A stretch of DNA of 64,000 nucleotides from Salaquimonas sp041736675 (GTDB lineage Bacteria > Pseudomonadota > Alphaproteobacteria > Rhizobiales > Rhizobiaceae): positions 45,083-109,082 of the forward strand of contig JBGSTD010000063.1 of NCBI GenBank assembly GCA_041736675.1, written 5' to 3'. The notes beneath the pieces are model-generated. The model was not told the DNA's origin. It made no database searches and saw only the letters and a program-made list of their open reading frames with translations. Shown here one piece after another: positions 41,563 through 50,897 of the stretch (its first letter is position 1; every line of letters begins with the position of its first letter). The position numbers and the translations under genes were made by a program.

Positions 41563-43596
41563 ATGGCGCTTGGTGCGGAACTGACGGCACGCGAACTTGA
41601 AGAAATCGAGCGCAAATATGATCCTGAAACGGCCTTTCGACCTACCGGTCCCAAGCTAGCAATTGTCATCTCGACGATTTTGGTGGCAATGTCTGTCTAC
41701 CACTTTTACGCTTCGGGGTTCGGCCTGGTTCGCGAACTGCTGCACCGGGGCATTCATTTGTCTTTTGTTCTGTCACTTGTTTTTCTACTGTTTGGTTTTC
41801 GCAAGTCCGCCTCCACCGAACTGCCCAACAAGGCATGGTTCCGGTTTGATGGTGTTTCCTGGCTGGATATAGTTTTCTCGGTTTTGGCTGTTTCAGCCGC
41901 GTTGTATCTGCCATTGCTGCCACCGCAAATGGTGGCAGACCGTGTCGGCAATCCGTCCCAGTCAGATATATTGATGGGGACAGCACTGCTTCTCCTGACG
42001 CTTGAAGCAACCCGTCGTTCGGTCGGCCCGACTTTGCCAATCATTGCTATCATCTTCATGATGTTCGCCCTGTTTGGGCCTTATGCCCCCGGTGCATTGA
42101 AGCATGGCGGAACAACCTGGCTTGGCCTGATCAATCATCTCTACATGACCAACCAGGGTATTTACGGCATCGCCATCGGGGTGATGGCACAATACGTCTT
42201 CCTGTTTATTTTGTTTGGCGTTCTTGCAACGCGCATCGGACTTGGACAATTGTTCATTGATCTGGCAATGGTAATCGCCGGACGCTATTCCGGCGGGCCT
42301 GCAAAAGTTGCCATTTTCTCCTCTGCTTTCATGGGCACGATTTCCGGTTCCTCCATCGCAAATACGGTAACCACTGGTGCGCTGACCATTCCCGCGATGA
42401 AGCGTGTTGGCTATCCCGCGCATTTTGCTGCCGCGGTTGAAGCCACTTCCTCTACCGGCGGACAGATCACACCGCCGATCCTGGGGGCTGCAGCTTTCAT
42501 CATGGTCGAATATCTCGAAATTCCGCTGCGCCAAATTCTGGCTGCCGCCCTTTTTCCGGCGATGTTGCATTATTTTGGCATTTTCATCATGGTTCATCTT
42601 GAGGCCAAAAAGCTTGGGCTCCGTGGCCTCAATGCAAGCGAATTGCCAAAGGCTGGCATTGTTCTCAAACAACACTGGTTGTCGCTCATACCGCTTGGCA
42701 TTCTTGTGTATCTTATCCTGACGGGCAGAACGCCTGATTTTGCCGCTGTATACGGAATTATCGCATGCGTGGTTGTCGGCTTTCTTAATCCGGTGGATCG
42801 TTTGACGCTCAGGGATTTGTGGAATGCGCTTGCTTCGGGTGCGAAGAATACAATTTCAGTTGGTGCCGCAGCTGCCACAGTCGGAATTGTGGTGGGCGTT
42901 GTGACCCTGACGGGCGTTGGCTTTCGGCTCGGATACGTGGTGGTCCAAACGGCGACCGATATTGGCGGGACCATTGGCGCATTGTGGCCGTTTTCCTATT
43001 TTGCTGTAGCTCAATGGGCCTTGTTCTTTTCGCTCATCCTGATTGCTGTATCGTGCATCATCATGGGAGCTGGCATTCCTACCACAGCTACCTACATCAT
43101 TCTTGTCGCTGTTGCCGCACCTGCGTTAGCCCAACTGGGCGTCCAACCGCTTGTGGCACATTTCTTCGTGTTTTATTATGGCGTTCTGGCTGACATAACG
43201 CCGCCGGTGGCGCTTGCGGCTTATGCTGCATCCGGCATTGCCGGTTCCAATCCGTTCCAGACAGGAAATACCGCCTTCAGGCTTGGCATCGCCAAGGCAC
43301 TGGTGCCTTTTGTGTTTGTTTATTCACCGTCATTGCTGCTGGTTGCTGACGGTTTCACCTGGCCCGCCTTCTTCATCACTCTCACAGGCGCCATGCTGGG
43401 CATATCCTGTATAGGCATTGCCTTTTCGGGCTTTATGCTGACCCGACTCACAAAGCTTGAGCGCTGGTATATCGGGCTGGTATCGTTCTTTTTCATTGCA
43501 CCTGGACTTTTGACAATGGCAATCGGTGCAGTTCTGATTGTGCCGCTATTGTGGATACAGATTCAGAAGAGGCGGTCTGCAATTTCTGCTGCCTAG
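41563..43596 (+). CDS. TRAP transporter fused permease (4TM/12TM)
   Basis: 677 aa, about 16-18 hydrophobic helices. The first part (about residues 30-150) corresponds to the small DctQ-like unit, the rest to DctM. Signatures: IFSSAFMGTISGSSIANTVTTGALTIPAMKRVGY (about 248-281), ATSSTGGQITPPILGAAAFIMVEYL (about 293-317), and in the second half MGAGIPTTATYIILVAVAAPALAQLGV with YYGVLADITPPVALAAYAASGIAG. Fused permeases always pair with TAXI receptors, as here. Confidence 0.93.
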   Translation: MALGAELTARELEEIERKYDPETAFRPTGPKLAIVISTILVAMSVYHFYASGFGLVRELLHRGIHLSFVLSLVFLLFGFRKSASTELPNKAWFRFDGVSWLDIVFSVLAVSAALYLPLLPPQMVADRVGNPSQSDILMGTALLLLTLEATRRSVGPTLPIIAIIFMMFALFGPYAPGALKHGGTTWLGLINHLYMTNQGIYGIAIGVMAQYVFLFILFGVLATRIGLGQLFIDLAMVIAGRYSGGPAKVAIFSSAFMGTISGSSIANTVTTGALTIPAMKRVGYPAHFAAAVEATSSTGGQITPPILGAAAFIMVEYLEIPLRQILAAALFPAMLHYFGIFIMVHLEAKKLGLRGLNASELPKAGIVLKQHWLSLIPLGILVYLILTGRTPDFAAVYGIIACVVVGFLNPVDRLTLRDLWNALASGAKNTISVGAAAATVGIVVGVVTLTGVGFRLGYVVVQTATDIGGTIGALWPFSYFAVAQWALFFSLILIAVSCIIMGAGIPTTATYIILVAVAAPALAQLGVQPLVAHFFVFYYGVLADITPPVALAAYAASGIAGSNPFQTGNTAFRLGIAKALVPFVFVYSPSLLLVADGFTWPAFFITLTGAMLGISCIGIAFSGFMLTRLTKLERWYIGLVSFFFIAPGLLTMAIGAVLIVPLLWIQIQKRRSAISAA

Positions 43597-43647
43597 GGCA
43601 CCGCGACGGGTTCAGGCTGGACAGGATGCCCAGGTTGCGGCCCCCGC

Positions 43648-44346
43648 CTATTCAGCCGGTCCGATGTTCAGGGCGATAGGCGCCAGGCCGTCGATACCAC
43701 CGGTGATACTGTCACCTGCCACTACGGGTCCAACGCCGGCAGGGGTTCCAGTCAGGATGATGTCTCCAGGAACAAGGTGATAAAATTTTGACAGATCGCC
43801 AATGATCTCGTTCAATTTCCAGATCATATCAGAGAGATGGGCGTCCTGCCTGGTTTCACCATTGACCGAAAGGTGAATGCGCTGGCGGCCGATTTCACCC
43901 ATTTCTGCGGCTTTTGTGATTTCAGAAATCACGGCAGAATTTTCAACATCCTTGCCGAGATCCCAGGGACGTTGTTTGGCGCGCGAGGCAAGTTGAAGAT
44001 CGCGGCGCGTCATGTCAAGCGATGCTGCATAGCCAAAGATTGCAGAAGATGCGTTTTCAATATCCACCCTGAATACCGGCTTGCCGATTGCTACTGCCAG
44101 TTCCATTTCGTAGTGAAAATTCCCGGTTCCTGGCGGATAGGAAATTGTTGAGCCTGATTTTATGTAAGCTGAAGGTGTTTTGGTGAAATAGAATGGCGCT
44201 TCACGGTCTACCTCAAAACCCATTTCGGCAGCATGTGCAGCGTAGTTGCGGCCAACACAAAATATGCGGTTGATCGGGAATTGCCCACTTTCGCCTTTGA
44301 CCGGAATGGATTGAATTTTTGGGGCATCAAACAGGTAGGTGGTCAT
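43648..44346 (-). CDS. Fumarylpyruvate hydrolase-like protein (FAH family)
   Basis: 232 aa, single FAH domain. RIFCVGRNYAAHAAEMG (about residues 28-44), FYFTKTPSAYI, metal-binding HYEMELAVAIGKPV (about 79-92), GYAASLDMTRRDLQ (about 105-118), RPWDLGKDVENSAV and GDIILTGTPAGVGPV (about 195-209). The LDMTRRDLQ and RPWDLGK words point to the gentisate-pathway fumarylpyruvate hydrolase group rather than HpaG. No gentisate dioxygenase is in view, so a role as partner domain for the single-domain HpaG at 33278 cannot be excluded. Divergent from a MarR gene. Confidence 0.78.
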   Translation of the reverse strand: MTTYLFDAPKIQSIPVKGESGQFPINRIFCVGRNYAAHAAEMGFEVDREAPFYFTKTPSAYIKSGSTISYPPGTGNFHYEMELAVAIGKPVFRVDIENASSAIFGYAASLDMTRRDLQLASRAKQRPWDLGKDVENSAVISEITKAAEMGEIGRQRIHLSVNGETRQDAHLSDMIWKLNEIIGDLSKFYHLVPGDIILTGTPAGVGPVVAGDSITGGIDGLAPIALNIGPAE

Positions 44347-44548
44347 CTGGCATTCCTTGCGGTGATCCGGCGAACATGTATGTGACGGCTGAATTTTGCG
44401 CCGACTCTGACTGCCAGACGTATTGTATCATTGAGCCTGCCACCTTGGAATATGATCGGGAATAAACACAAGGGGCGAAGGCAAAGATATTTTTCTATTT
44501 GGGAAAAAATGAGTTTGGCAATATTTCTGGATGGTTCCACGGCTGGCT

Positions 44549-44566
44549 ATTAGTATGCGTACAAAT
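44549..44566. promoter_or_regulatory. MarR-type operator upstream of the MarR gene (copy 1)
   Basis: ATTAGTA-TGCG-TACAAAT, 7-bp arms with one mismatch, sits in the 295-bp gap between the FAH-type gene and the MarR gene. The same element with perfect arms recurs at 45159-45176 before the next operon. Confidence 0.6.
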
Positions 44567-44641
44567 CATAAGCATGCTTGTCATCCAACCTCATTGCCCA
44601 TAGACTGGACTTGGGCAGACGACAGATTACAGGATTACCAC

Positions 44642-45109
44642 GTGTCTGAAATATATGAGATGGCCGGACACTTTATCCGGCGCCTGAACCAGATATCAAT
44701 ATCCATCTTTTCCGAAAGCATGGCAGAGAATGGGTACGATCTCACGCCGGTTCAGTTCGCGGCCATGAGTACCTTGAAATTCAATCCGGGTGTCGATCAG
44801 GCCACACTTGCCGGAATGATTGCCTATGACAGGGTGACGATTGGCGGGGTTGTTGATCGCCTTGAGCAGAAAGGTTTTGTGCGCCGTGTTGTCAGCGTTC
44901 ATGACAGGCGGTCACGGGAATTGTACCTAACTGATGAAGGACTCGAGGTTTTGACACGAGTGCTTCCGATCGTGGAAAAACTGCAGGGAGACATTTTGCA
45001 GGGCCTCGACAATGATGAGAAGAAACAGTTTTTGATGCTGATCAAAAAGGCCGCATCAGCGGGAAATTCGCTGAGCAGGGCGCCATTGAAATTCAAGGAT
45101 CGTCAATAG
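44642..45109 (+). CDS. MarR-family regulator
   Basis: 155 aa from a GTG start with AGGA seven bases upstream. Earlier ATGs at 44531 and 44555 are in frame, but they lie before or inside the proposed operator and would add a tail unlike MarR proteins. Winged helix: LTPVQFAAMSTLKFNPGVDQATLAGMIAYDRVTIGGVVDRLEQKGFVRR with the wing HDRRSRELYLTDEG. Flanked by two copies of one palindrome, so it probably represses itself and the TRAP operon that leads into the box cluster; an aromatic acid or CoA ester is the likely effector (inference). Confidence 0.85.
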   Translation: MSEIYEMAGHFIRRLNQISISIFSESMAENGYDLTPVQFAAMSTLKFNPGVDQATLAGMIAYDRVTIGGVVDRLEQKGFVRRVVSVHDRRSRELYLTDEGLEVLTRVLPIVEKLQGDILQGLDNDEKKQFLMLIKKAASAGNSLSRAPLKFKDRQ

Positions 45110-45158
45110 GAATATCTGTGCGATTTGTTTGCCGGGTATATTGACGCGGGTTATCAAA

Positions 45159-45176
45159 ATTAGTAAGCATACTAAT
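45159..45176. promoter_or_regulatory. MarR-type operator upstream of the TRAP operon (copy 2)
   Basis: ATTAGTA-AGCA-TACTAAT, perfect 7-bp arms, 50 bp after the MarR stop and 210 bp before the TRAP binding-protein gene. It matches copy 1 at 44549-44566 in arms and spacing. Confidence 0.65.
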
Positions 45177-45386
45177 TGTAATCAAAATGACAGTGTTCTG
45201 TCTGAACTTCAGGGGCGGGAACGGTGAGGGCGATAATTTAATTCCGGTTCAAATTTATCGTGAGTGCATTGACATTTGCAACAGATAACGTTGATCATGT
45301 TACTGAAAAATAGAATGCTACTATTTTTGTAACTAAAAGCCGAAAATACAATTTGGGTACACGAGTAATCTTGGAGGAGAAAACGA

Positions 45387-46424
45387 ATGACAAGTTTCAT
45401 GAAAAAAATGGCAAGAGTCGGAATCGCCGCCCTTTTGGCGACAACCGCATTTTCATCTGCCTTTGCGCAGGAAGTGACGCTAAAGCTGCACCAGTTTCTG
45501 CCTGCACAGGCTAACGTTCCGGTACAGGTTCTTGATGTCTGGGCTGACAAGGTCGAGGCCGATTCCGGCGGGCGCATCAAGGTTGAGCGCTACGCATCCA
45601 TGGCATTGGGCGGCAAGCCGCCGGAATTGATTGACCAGGCCATCGACGGCGTAGCCGATGTTGTCTGGACTGTTGTTGGTTATACCCCTGGCCGTTTTCC
45701 AAGCACCGAGGTTTTTGAACTTCCGTTTATGATGACCAATGCCGAAGCGGTATCGCGCGCCTATTGGGAAATGTTTGAAACCCGCATGAAAGATACCGAG
45801 TTCAAGGATGTTCACATCCTGGGAACATGGGTTCATGGTCCGGGCCTTCTTCACTCGAAAAATCCGGTGATAAAGCCATCTGATCTTAACGGCGTGAAAA
45901 TCCGCGGTGGAGCACGCACAGTCAACTCCCTTTTGACCAAACTTGGTGCCACTCCGGTCGGCATGCCGGTTCCGGCAGTTTCCGAAGGACTGTCAAAAGG
46001 TGTTATTGATGCGACAACCATTCCGTGGGAAGTGACAACCGCGCTGAAAGTTTCAGAACTGGTCAAGAACCACACCGAGTTCGGTGGCAAGGCGCTCTAC
46101 ACGCTGACTTTCGTCTTGGCTATGAACAAGCCGAAATATGAAAGCCTGCCGGATGATCTGAAAAAGGTCATCGACGACAATTCCGGTATGGAATTCTCGG
46201 CCTTTGCCGGTAAAACGCAGGAAGCCGCAGACGGTCCGGCGCGTGAAATTGCTGTCAAGCTTGGCAACAATATCATTGTTCTTGATGATGCCCAGGTTGC
46301 TGAATGGGAAGCTGCGGCTGCTCCAGTCGTCGATGAGTGGATCGCGGACGTTACCTCCAAAGGGCTTGACGGCAAGGCCCTGGTTGAAGAGGCCCGCGCC
46401 CTGATCAAGAAGTACACCAAGTGA
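45387..46424 (+). CDS. TRAP transporter substrate-binding protein (DctP family)
   Basis: 345 aa. Sec signal peptide ending SSAFAQ (about residue 28). Then VTLKLHQFLPAQANVPVQVLDVWADKVEADSGGRIKVERYASMALGG, PSDLNGVKIRGGARTVNSLLTKLGATPVGMPVPAVSEGLSKGVIDATTIPWEV (about 165-217), the core ligand-binding stretch with its Arg. Strong GGAGGAG ribosome site. First gene of a TRAP operon directly upstream of the benzoate-CoA ligase gene, so benzoate or a related acid is a fair guess for the ligand. Confidence 0.9.
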   Translation: MTSFMKKMARVGIAALLATTAFSSAFAQEVTLKLHQFLPAQANVPVQVLDVWADKVEADSGGRIKVERYASMALGGKPPELIDQAIDGVADVVWTVVGYTPGRFPSTEVFELPFMMTNAEAVSRAYWEMFETRMKDTEFKDVHILGTWVHGPGLLHSKNPVIKPSDLNGVKIRGGARTVNSLLTKLGATPVGMPVPAVSEGLSKGVIDATTIPWEVTTALKVSELVKNHTEFGGKALYTLTFVLAMNKPKYESLPDDLKKVIDDNSGMEFSAFAGKTQEAADGPAREIAVKLGNNIIVLDDAQVAEWEAAAAPVVDEWIADVTSKGLDGKALVEEARALIKKYTK

Positions 46425-46429
46425 CTTTG

Positions 46430-46462
46430 AATGGTGACGGATTTCGATCCGTCACCATTTTT
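46430..46462 (+). terminator. Hairpin with TTCG loop between TRAP binding-protein and permease genes
   Basis: A perfect 13-bp stem (AATGGTGACGGAT) closed by a TTCG tetraloop, followed by TTTATC. It starts five bases after the binding-protein stop. Probably a partial terminator or message-stabilising end. Confidence 0.8.
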
Positions 46463-46518
46463 ATCATTTCCGATTGTTCCAAGGGAATAGCTGATCGCTT
46501 CTTCAGCTCGATACAGTC

Positions 46519-47097
46519 ATGAACTCTTTTATCCAGAACCTGGCCCGAACCATGGCCATTATCGGTGGTTTCGTACTGCTTGCCCTGATTGTCATCACCT
46601 GCCTCAGCGTTGTGGGGCGAAGCCTGAACACGATTGGCCATCTGGATTTCGTCAAAGACAGTCTACCTTTCATCTCTTTAATCCTGACCAAATTCGGGCC
46701 GATCAATGGCGACTTTGAAATTGTCGAAGCGGGTATCGCGTTTGCGATTTTCTGCTTTTTTCCATGGTGTACGCTCAACAGGGGTCATGCCACTGTAGAC
46801 ATCTTCACCTCGGGGCTTCCGGTAAAAGGCAGCAATTTTCTTACACTGTTCTGGGAAGCCCTGTTCCTGGTTGTCATGGCGGTAATTTCCTGGCGCCTCT
46901 TTGTCGGTACCGGTGATAAAATCCGTTATGGCGAAACAACCTTGCTTTTGGAAACCCCTGTATGGTGGGGATTTGCTGCATGTACCGCAGCTGCTTCAAT
47001 TGCCACGGTTGTCGTCGGCTATTCCGTGATTTTGCGGTACAGGGAATTTATCGACCCATCCCGGGCCAGTACTCAAACCGGGAGCACCGGACATTGA
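46519..47097 (+). CDS. TRAP transporter small permease (DctQ family)
   Basis: 192 aa, four hydrophobic helices (about residues 10-32, 68-90, 105-125 and 148-168). The insert between helices 1 and 2 is a little longer than usual. Its TGA overlaps the TTG start of the large permease. Confidence 0.88.
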   Translation: MNSFIQNLARTMAIIGGFVLLALIVITCLSVVGRSLNTIGHLDFVKDSLPFISLILTKFGPINGDFEIVEAGIAFAIFCFFPWCTLNRGHATVDIFTSGLPVKGSNFLTLFWEALFLVVMAVISWRLFVGTGDKIRYGETTLLLETPVWWGFAACTAAASIATVVVGYSVILRYREFIDPSRASTQTGSTGH

Positions 47098-48416
47098 CCA
47101 ATTTTGAAATCGGCATCATTTCCCTGCCTATTCTCATGGTATTGATTTTTCTACGCATGCCGATCGGCCTTGCAATGTTTGTGGTCGGTATCGTTGGAAC
47201 AGCAACCGTGAGCGGCAACACGATTGCGGTAATGGCCCGTTTGAAATCCGAGACCTACTCGACTTTTTCAAGCTATTCGCTTTCGATCATTCCCCTGTTT
47301 CTGCTGATGGGGCAATTCGCCACCTTGGGTGGGATGTCCACCTCGCTGTTCAAGGCCGCGGAAAGCTGGCTGGGTCACAGAAAGGGCGGGGTTGCCATGG
47401 CTGCCATTGGTGCCTGTGCCGGGTTCGGATCAATTTGCGGCTCATCGCTTGCTACAGCTGCCACCATGGGGCAGGTCGCGCTGCCCGAGCTCAAGCGCTA
47501 CGGTTATCCTGGTGGCCTTGCAACTGCCACGCTCGCTGCCGGGGGAACTCTCGGAATTCTCATACCGCCGTCTGTCGTGCTGGTTATTTATGCGATCCTG
47601 ACAGAACAGAATATTGCCAAACTTTTCATGGCGGCCTTTATTCCAGGCATTCTTGCTGCAATCGGCTACATGATCACCATTTCGATATACATGCGTATTT
47701 CGCCCGGTTCAGCGACTGTGCGCGAGCGCGTTCCCTATATTGAGCGGTTCCGTGCCTTGGTGGACGTCTGGCCAGTTCTTCTTGTCTTCCTGCTGGTTGT
47801 TGGCGGTATTTATCTTGGGTGGTTCACGCCAACCGAAGCTGCGGCGGTCGGTGCTGCCGGTACAGGTATCATTGCTTTTTCAAACGGAGCGCTCAACCGC
47901 TCAGCCGTTATCAATTCATTGTTGATGACTGCAAGCAGTACCGCGATGATTTTCATGATTGTACTGGGGGCAGGTTTCTTCAATTCGTTTCTGGCGCTGA
48001 CGCAGGTGCCGCAGGAATTGTCGACCCTGATCGTTTCCCAGGGCTATAGTCCATGGCTGGTGCTTACCATCATTCTTGCGCTCTATCTTGTCTTTGGCTG
48101 TATCATGGACAGCCTGTCGATGATCCTTTTGACGGTTCCGATTTTCTTTCCGATTGTTTCAGTTCTTGATTTTGGATTGACCTTTGAGGAAACGGCGATC
48201 TGGTTCGGCATTCTGGTTCTGATCGTTGTTGAGGTTGGTCTGATAACTCCGCCGGTGGGAATGAATTTGTTCATTATCAATTCGATGGATCCGAAAATCA
48301 GGATTTCAGATACCTACAAAGCGGTCATGCCGTTTGTTGCATCGGATATCATCCGTACCGTTATTCTGGTCTTGTTTCCTGGGATTACGCTGTTTCTCCT
48401 GAGAATATTCTACTGA
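47094..48416 (+). CDS. TRAP transporter large permease (DctM family)
   Basis: 440 aa, the standard length, from TTG 47094 overlapping the small-permease stop (TTGA). The in-frame ATG at 46962 would add a non-hydrophobic tail from inside the previous gene and is rejected. Signatures: FLRMPIGLAMFVVGIVG, GFGSICGSSLATAATMGQVALPELKRYGYPGGLATATLAAGGTLGILIPPSVVLVIYAILTEQ and WFTPTEAAAVGAAG, LITPPVGMNLFIINSM near the end. Confidence 0.93.
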   Translation: MTNFEIGIISLPILMVLIFLRMPIGLAMFVVGIVGTATVSGNTIAVMARLKSETYSTFSSYSLSIIPLFLLMGQFATLGGMSTSLFKAAESWLGHRKGGVAMAAIGACAGFGSICGSSLATAATMGQVALPELKRYGYPGGLATATLAAGGTLGILIPPSVVLVIYAILTEQNIAKLFMAAFIPGILAAIGYMITISIYMRISPGSATVRERVPYIERFRALVDVWPVLLVFLLVVGGIYLGWFTPTEAAAVGAAGTGIIAFSNGALNRSAVINSLLMTASSTAMIFMIVLGAGFFNSFLALTQVPQELSTLIVSQGYSPWLVLTIILALYLVFGCIMDSLSMILLTVPIFFPIVSVLDFGLTFEETAIWFGILVLIVVEVGLITPPVGMNLFIINSMDPKIRISDTYKAVMPFVASDIIRTVILVLFPGITLFLLRIFY

Positions 48417-48462
48417 TTGACACGACAATAACGATTGGTGAGGTCATTGTTCGGGAGGAAAA

Positions 48463-50013
48463 ATGAACGATCTAAACGAAAATGCGGCCTGCTATTTTGT
48501 TGACAGGCATCTTGTGACTGCAAATGCGGACCGGGTAGCGTATATCGAGCATGACGGACGACAGCGCCAGATCACCTACAGGGAGATATCCGAGCAGTCG
48601 TCCAAAATGGCGGACCTCTATGCCAGGCACGGTATAAGGCGCGAAGACAGGGCGGCGCTTCTGCTTCTGGATGTGATCGAATTTCCTGTCATCTTCTGGG
48701 GAAGTCTGAAAGCCGGGGTGGTTCCCGTTGCGCTCAACACCCTGCTTGCGACAGATGTTTATGATGTCATTTTGAAAGACAGCCGGGCAAAATGCCTTTT
48801 TGTTTCAGAAGCGCTTTTGCCTGTGGTTGAACCTGTGCTCGCGGCCAATCCTTTTTTGGAGGTGGTGTTTGTCGTTGGCAGCGAGAATGGCGAGCGTAGC
48901 GGCGACCATCAAGATTTTGCTTTGCAGATCAAGACCTGCCAGTGGCAACAACTTGTCAAGGTGGTCGGCGACGAGGTTGCTTTCTGGCTCTATTCCTCCG
49001 GATCGACAGGGCAGCCAAAAGGCGTTCGACACGTACATGGCAGTTTGAAATATACGGCAGACACTTATGGCACGAAGGTTCTCGGGATTCAGCCAACAGA
49101 TACGGTCTATTCGGCAGCAAAATTTTTCTTCGCCTACGGGCTTGGCAATGCATTGAGTTTTCCGATGTCTGTCGGGGCGACAACCGTCCTATTGTCGGGG
49201 AGGCCAACGCCGGCAGGAGTCGTCGAGATTCTCAATCGTCATAGGCCGACTATTTTTTGCGGAGTGCCAACGCTTTACGCCGCGATGATCGCTCATGTGG
49301 AAGCCGGTAATTCTGCTGTTGAAGCGCCGCTCCGCCGATGTATTTCTGCGGGGGAAGCGCTCCCTTCTGATATCGGTTTGAAATGGGAGCAGATTACCCA
49401 ATGTGAAATACTGGACGGTGTCGGATCGACAGAAATGTTGCACATATTTTTGTCCAACAGTCCCGGCAATGTAACCTACGGCACTTCGGGTACTGCGGTT
49501 CCTGGCTATGAACTTCGCCTGGTTGATGAGCAAGGCGTTGAGGTTGGAGCCAATGAAATTGGTGAATTGCTGGTAAAAGGCGACTCCTCACCGCTCGACT
49601 ATTGGAATCAACGCGATAAAAGCAAGACGACCTTTGAGGGGCAATGGACCCGCACGGGTGACAAATATGAACGGCGAGAAGACGGTCTGCTGGTCTACTG
49701 CGGACGCACCGATGACATGTTCAAGGTCAGCGGCATCTGGGTTGCGCCATTCGAGGTCGAGCAGGCGTTGATATCGCATTCATTGGTATTGGAGGCGGCG
49801 GTAGTTCCGGCGCGAGATGACGACGGCCTTGAAAAGCCGAAGGCATATGTCGTGCTGAAAAATGCGGCAGGCGACAAGGATGTGGCCGCCTTGCTCAAGG
49901 AGCATGTGAAAGAGCGCATCGGAAAATGGAAATATCCGCGCTGGATAGAGATTGTCGAGGATCTCCCTAAAACTGCAACAGGGAAAATCCAGCGGTTCAA
50001 ATTGCGAGGCTGA
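48463..50013 (+). CDS. Benzoate-CoA ligase
   Basis: Activates benzoate to benzoyl-CoA with ATP, the entry to the box pathway. 516 aa, ANL superfamily. AMP-binding motif WLYSSGSTGQPKGVRHVHG (about residues 177-195), YSAAKFFFAYGLGNALSFPM (about 222), GVGSTEMLHIFLSN (about 322), YWNQRDKSKTTFEGQWTRTGDKY (about 380) and the C-terminal Lys motif PKTATGKIQRFKL (about 501-513). The FFAYGLGN stretch is typical for benzoate and 4-hydroxybenzoate ligases. GGGAGG ribosome site. Neighbouring boxABC fixes the role. Confidence 0.9.
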   Translation: MNDLNENAACYFVDRHLVTANADRVAYIEHDGRQRQITYREISEQSSKMADLYARHGIRREDRAALLLLDVIEFPVIFWGSLKAGVVPVALNTLLATDVYDVILKDSRAKCLFVSEALLPVVEPVLAANPFLEVVFVVGSENGERSGDHQDFALQIKTCQWQQLVKVVGDEVAFWLYSSGSTGQPKGVRHVHGSLKYTADTYGTKVLGIQPTDTVYSAAKFFFAYGLGNALSFPMSVGATTVLLSGRPTPAGVVEILNRHRPTIFCGVPTLYAAMIAHVEAGNSAVEAPLRRCISAGEALPSDIGLKWEQITQCEILDGVGSTEMLHIFLSNSPGNVTYGTSGTAVPGYELRLVDEQGVEVGANEIGELLVKGDSSPLDYWNQRDKSKTTFEGQWTRTGDKYERREDGLLVYCGRTDDMFKVSGIWVAPFEVEQALISHSLVLEAAVVPARDDDGLEKPKAYVVLKNAAGDKDVAALLKEHVKERIGKWKYPRWIEIVEDLPKTATGKIQRFKLRG

Positions 50014-50017
50014 CAGA

Positions 50018-50848
50018 ATGAATTTCAACTGGGAGCCGGGCGAAGAAGGCATTGTTGACCTTGGCAACATGCATCTTGAGGCTGTCTGTTATGGTCCTGC
50101 GCCCGATGATGCGCCCACCATCGTGATGTTGCACGAGGGGCTTGGATGTGTCTCACTCTGGCGGGATTTTCCGCAAAAGCTGGCGGCTGAAACCGGCTTT
50201 GGTGTTTTTGTTTATTCAAGGGCAGGGTATGGCTCTTCTTCGCCAACACCGCTGCCCCGGCCGCTCGACTACATGACAATCGAGGCTACAAGCGTCCTGC
50301 CAAAGGTGCTGGACGCAATCGGATTTCAATCGGGCATTTTGCTCGGACACTCTGACGGTGCATCCATCGCAGCTTTGTATCTCGGAAATATCGAGGATTT
50401 TCGCGTGCGCGGTATTGTCTTGATGGCGCCGCATTTCTTTACCGAAGAAGCCGGACTTGAATCGATCAGAAGCGCGAGATCATCCTATGAGAAGGGTGAC
50501 TTGAAAGTTCGTTTGGCCAAGTATCACAAGAATGTCGACAATGCGTTCTACGGTTGGTGTGATGCCTGGTGCGATGAAAAGTTTCGCGACTGGAACATCT
50601 CGGATGTGATCGACTATTTCCGGGTTCCTGTCCTGGCAATTCAGGGCGCTGATGACCAGTACGGTACGCTGGCGCAAATACAGGAAATAGAAAGCCGCAT
50701 CTACTCACCGGTTGATGTCGAGATCCTGCAAGACTGCAAGCATTCACCTCATCTGGAAGCGCCGGATGAAACCCTGATCGCAATCGTTGATTTTGCCATG
50801 CGGCTGGAAAGGCTTGAAAACGAGGTTGTGGATATCCATCCCGCATGA
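50018..50848 (+). CDS. Alpha/beta hydrolase of the box cluster
   Basis: 276 aa. Oxyanion region MLHEGLGCVSLWRDFP (about residues 34-49), nucleophile elbow LGHSDGASIAALYL (about 109-122), Asp in QGADDQYGT (about 210) and His in KHSPHLEAPDE (about 240). ATG 50018 is chosen, four bases after the ligase stop. Members of this group sit in many box clusters; the reaction is not established. It could hydrolyse a thioester, a lactone or a ring-opening by-product. Confidence 0.85.
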   Translation: MNFNWEPGEEGIVDLGNMHLEAVCYGPAPDDAPTIVMLHEGLGCVSLWRDFPQKLAAETGFGVFVYSRAGYGSSSPTPLPRPLDYMTIEATSVLPKVLDAIGFQSGILLGHSDGASIAALYLGNIEDFRVRGIVLMAPHFFTEEAGLESIRSARSSYEKGDLKVRLAKYHKNVDNAFYGWCDAWCDEKFRDWNISDVIDYFRVPVLAIQGADDQYGTLAQIQEIESRIYSPVDVEILQDCKHSPHLEAPDETLIAIVDFAMRLERLENEVVDIHPA

Positions 50849-50897
50849 TCAGGGATATTATGGCTTTGCTGACAGTGCGGGCGGCAATGGAAAAAAG

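Noticed and set aside
41962..42675. Minus-strand open frame of 237 codons opposite the fused TRAP permease
   Set aside because: Antisense shadow, highly polar and without motif, of a clear membrane protein gene.
44531..44641. MarR gene start at ATG 44531 or 44555
   Set aside because: These codons lie before or inside the palindromic operator, and the added residues do not look like MarR; GTG 44642 with AGGA gives the normal size.
46962..47093. Longer start for the large TRAP permease at ATG 46962
   Set aside because: It lies inside the small permease gene and adds a Cys/Arg-rich tail; the TTGA overlap start fits DctM length.
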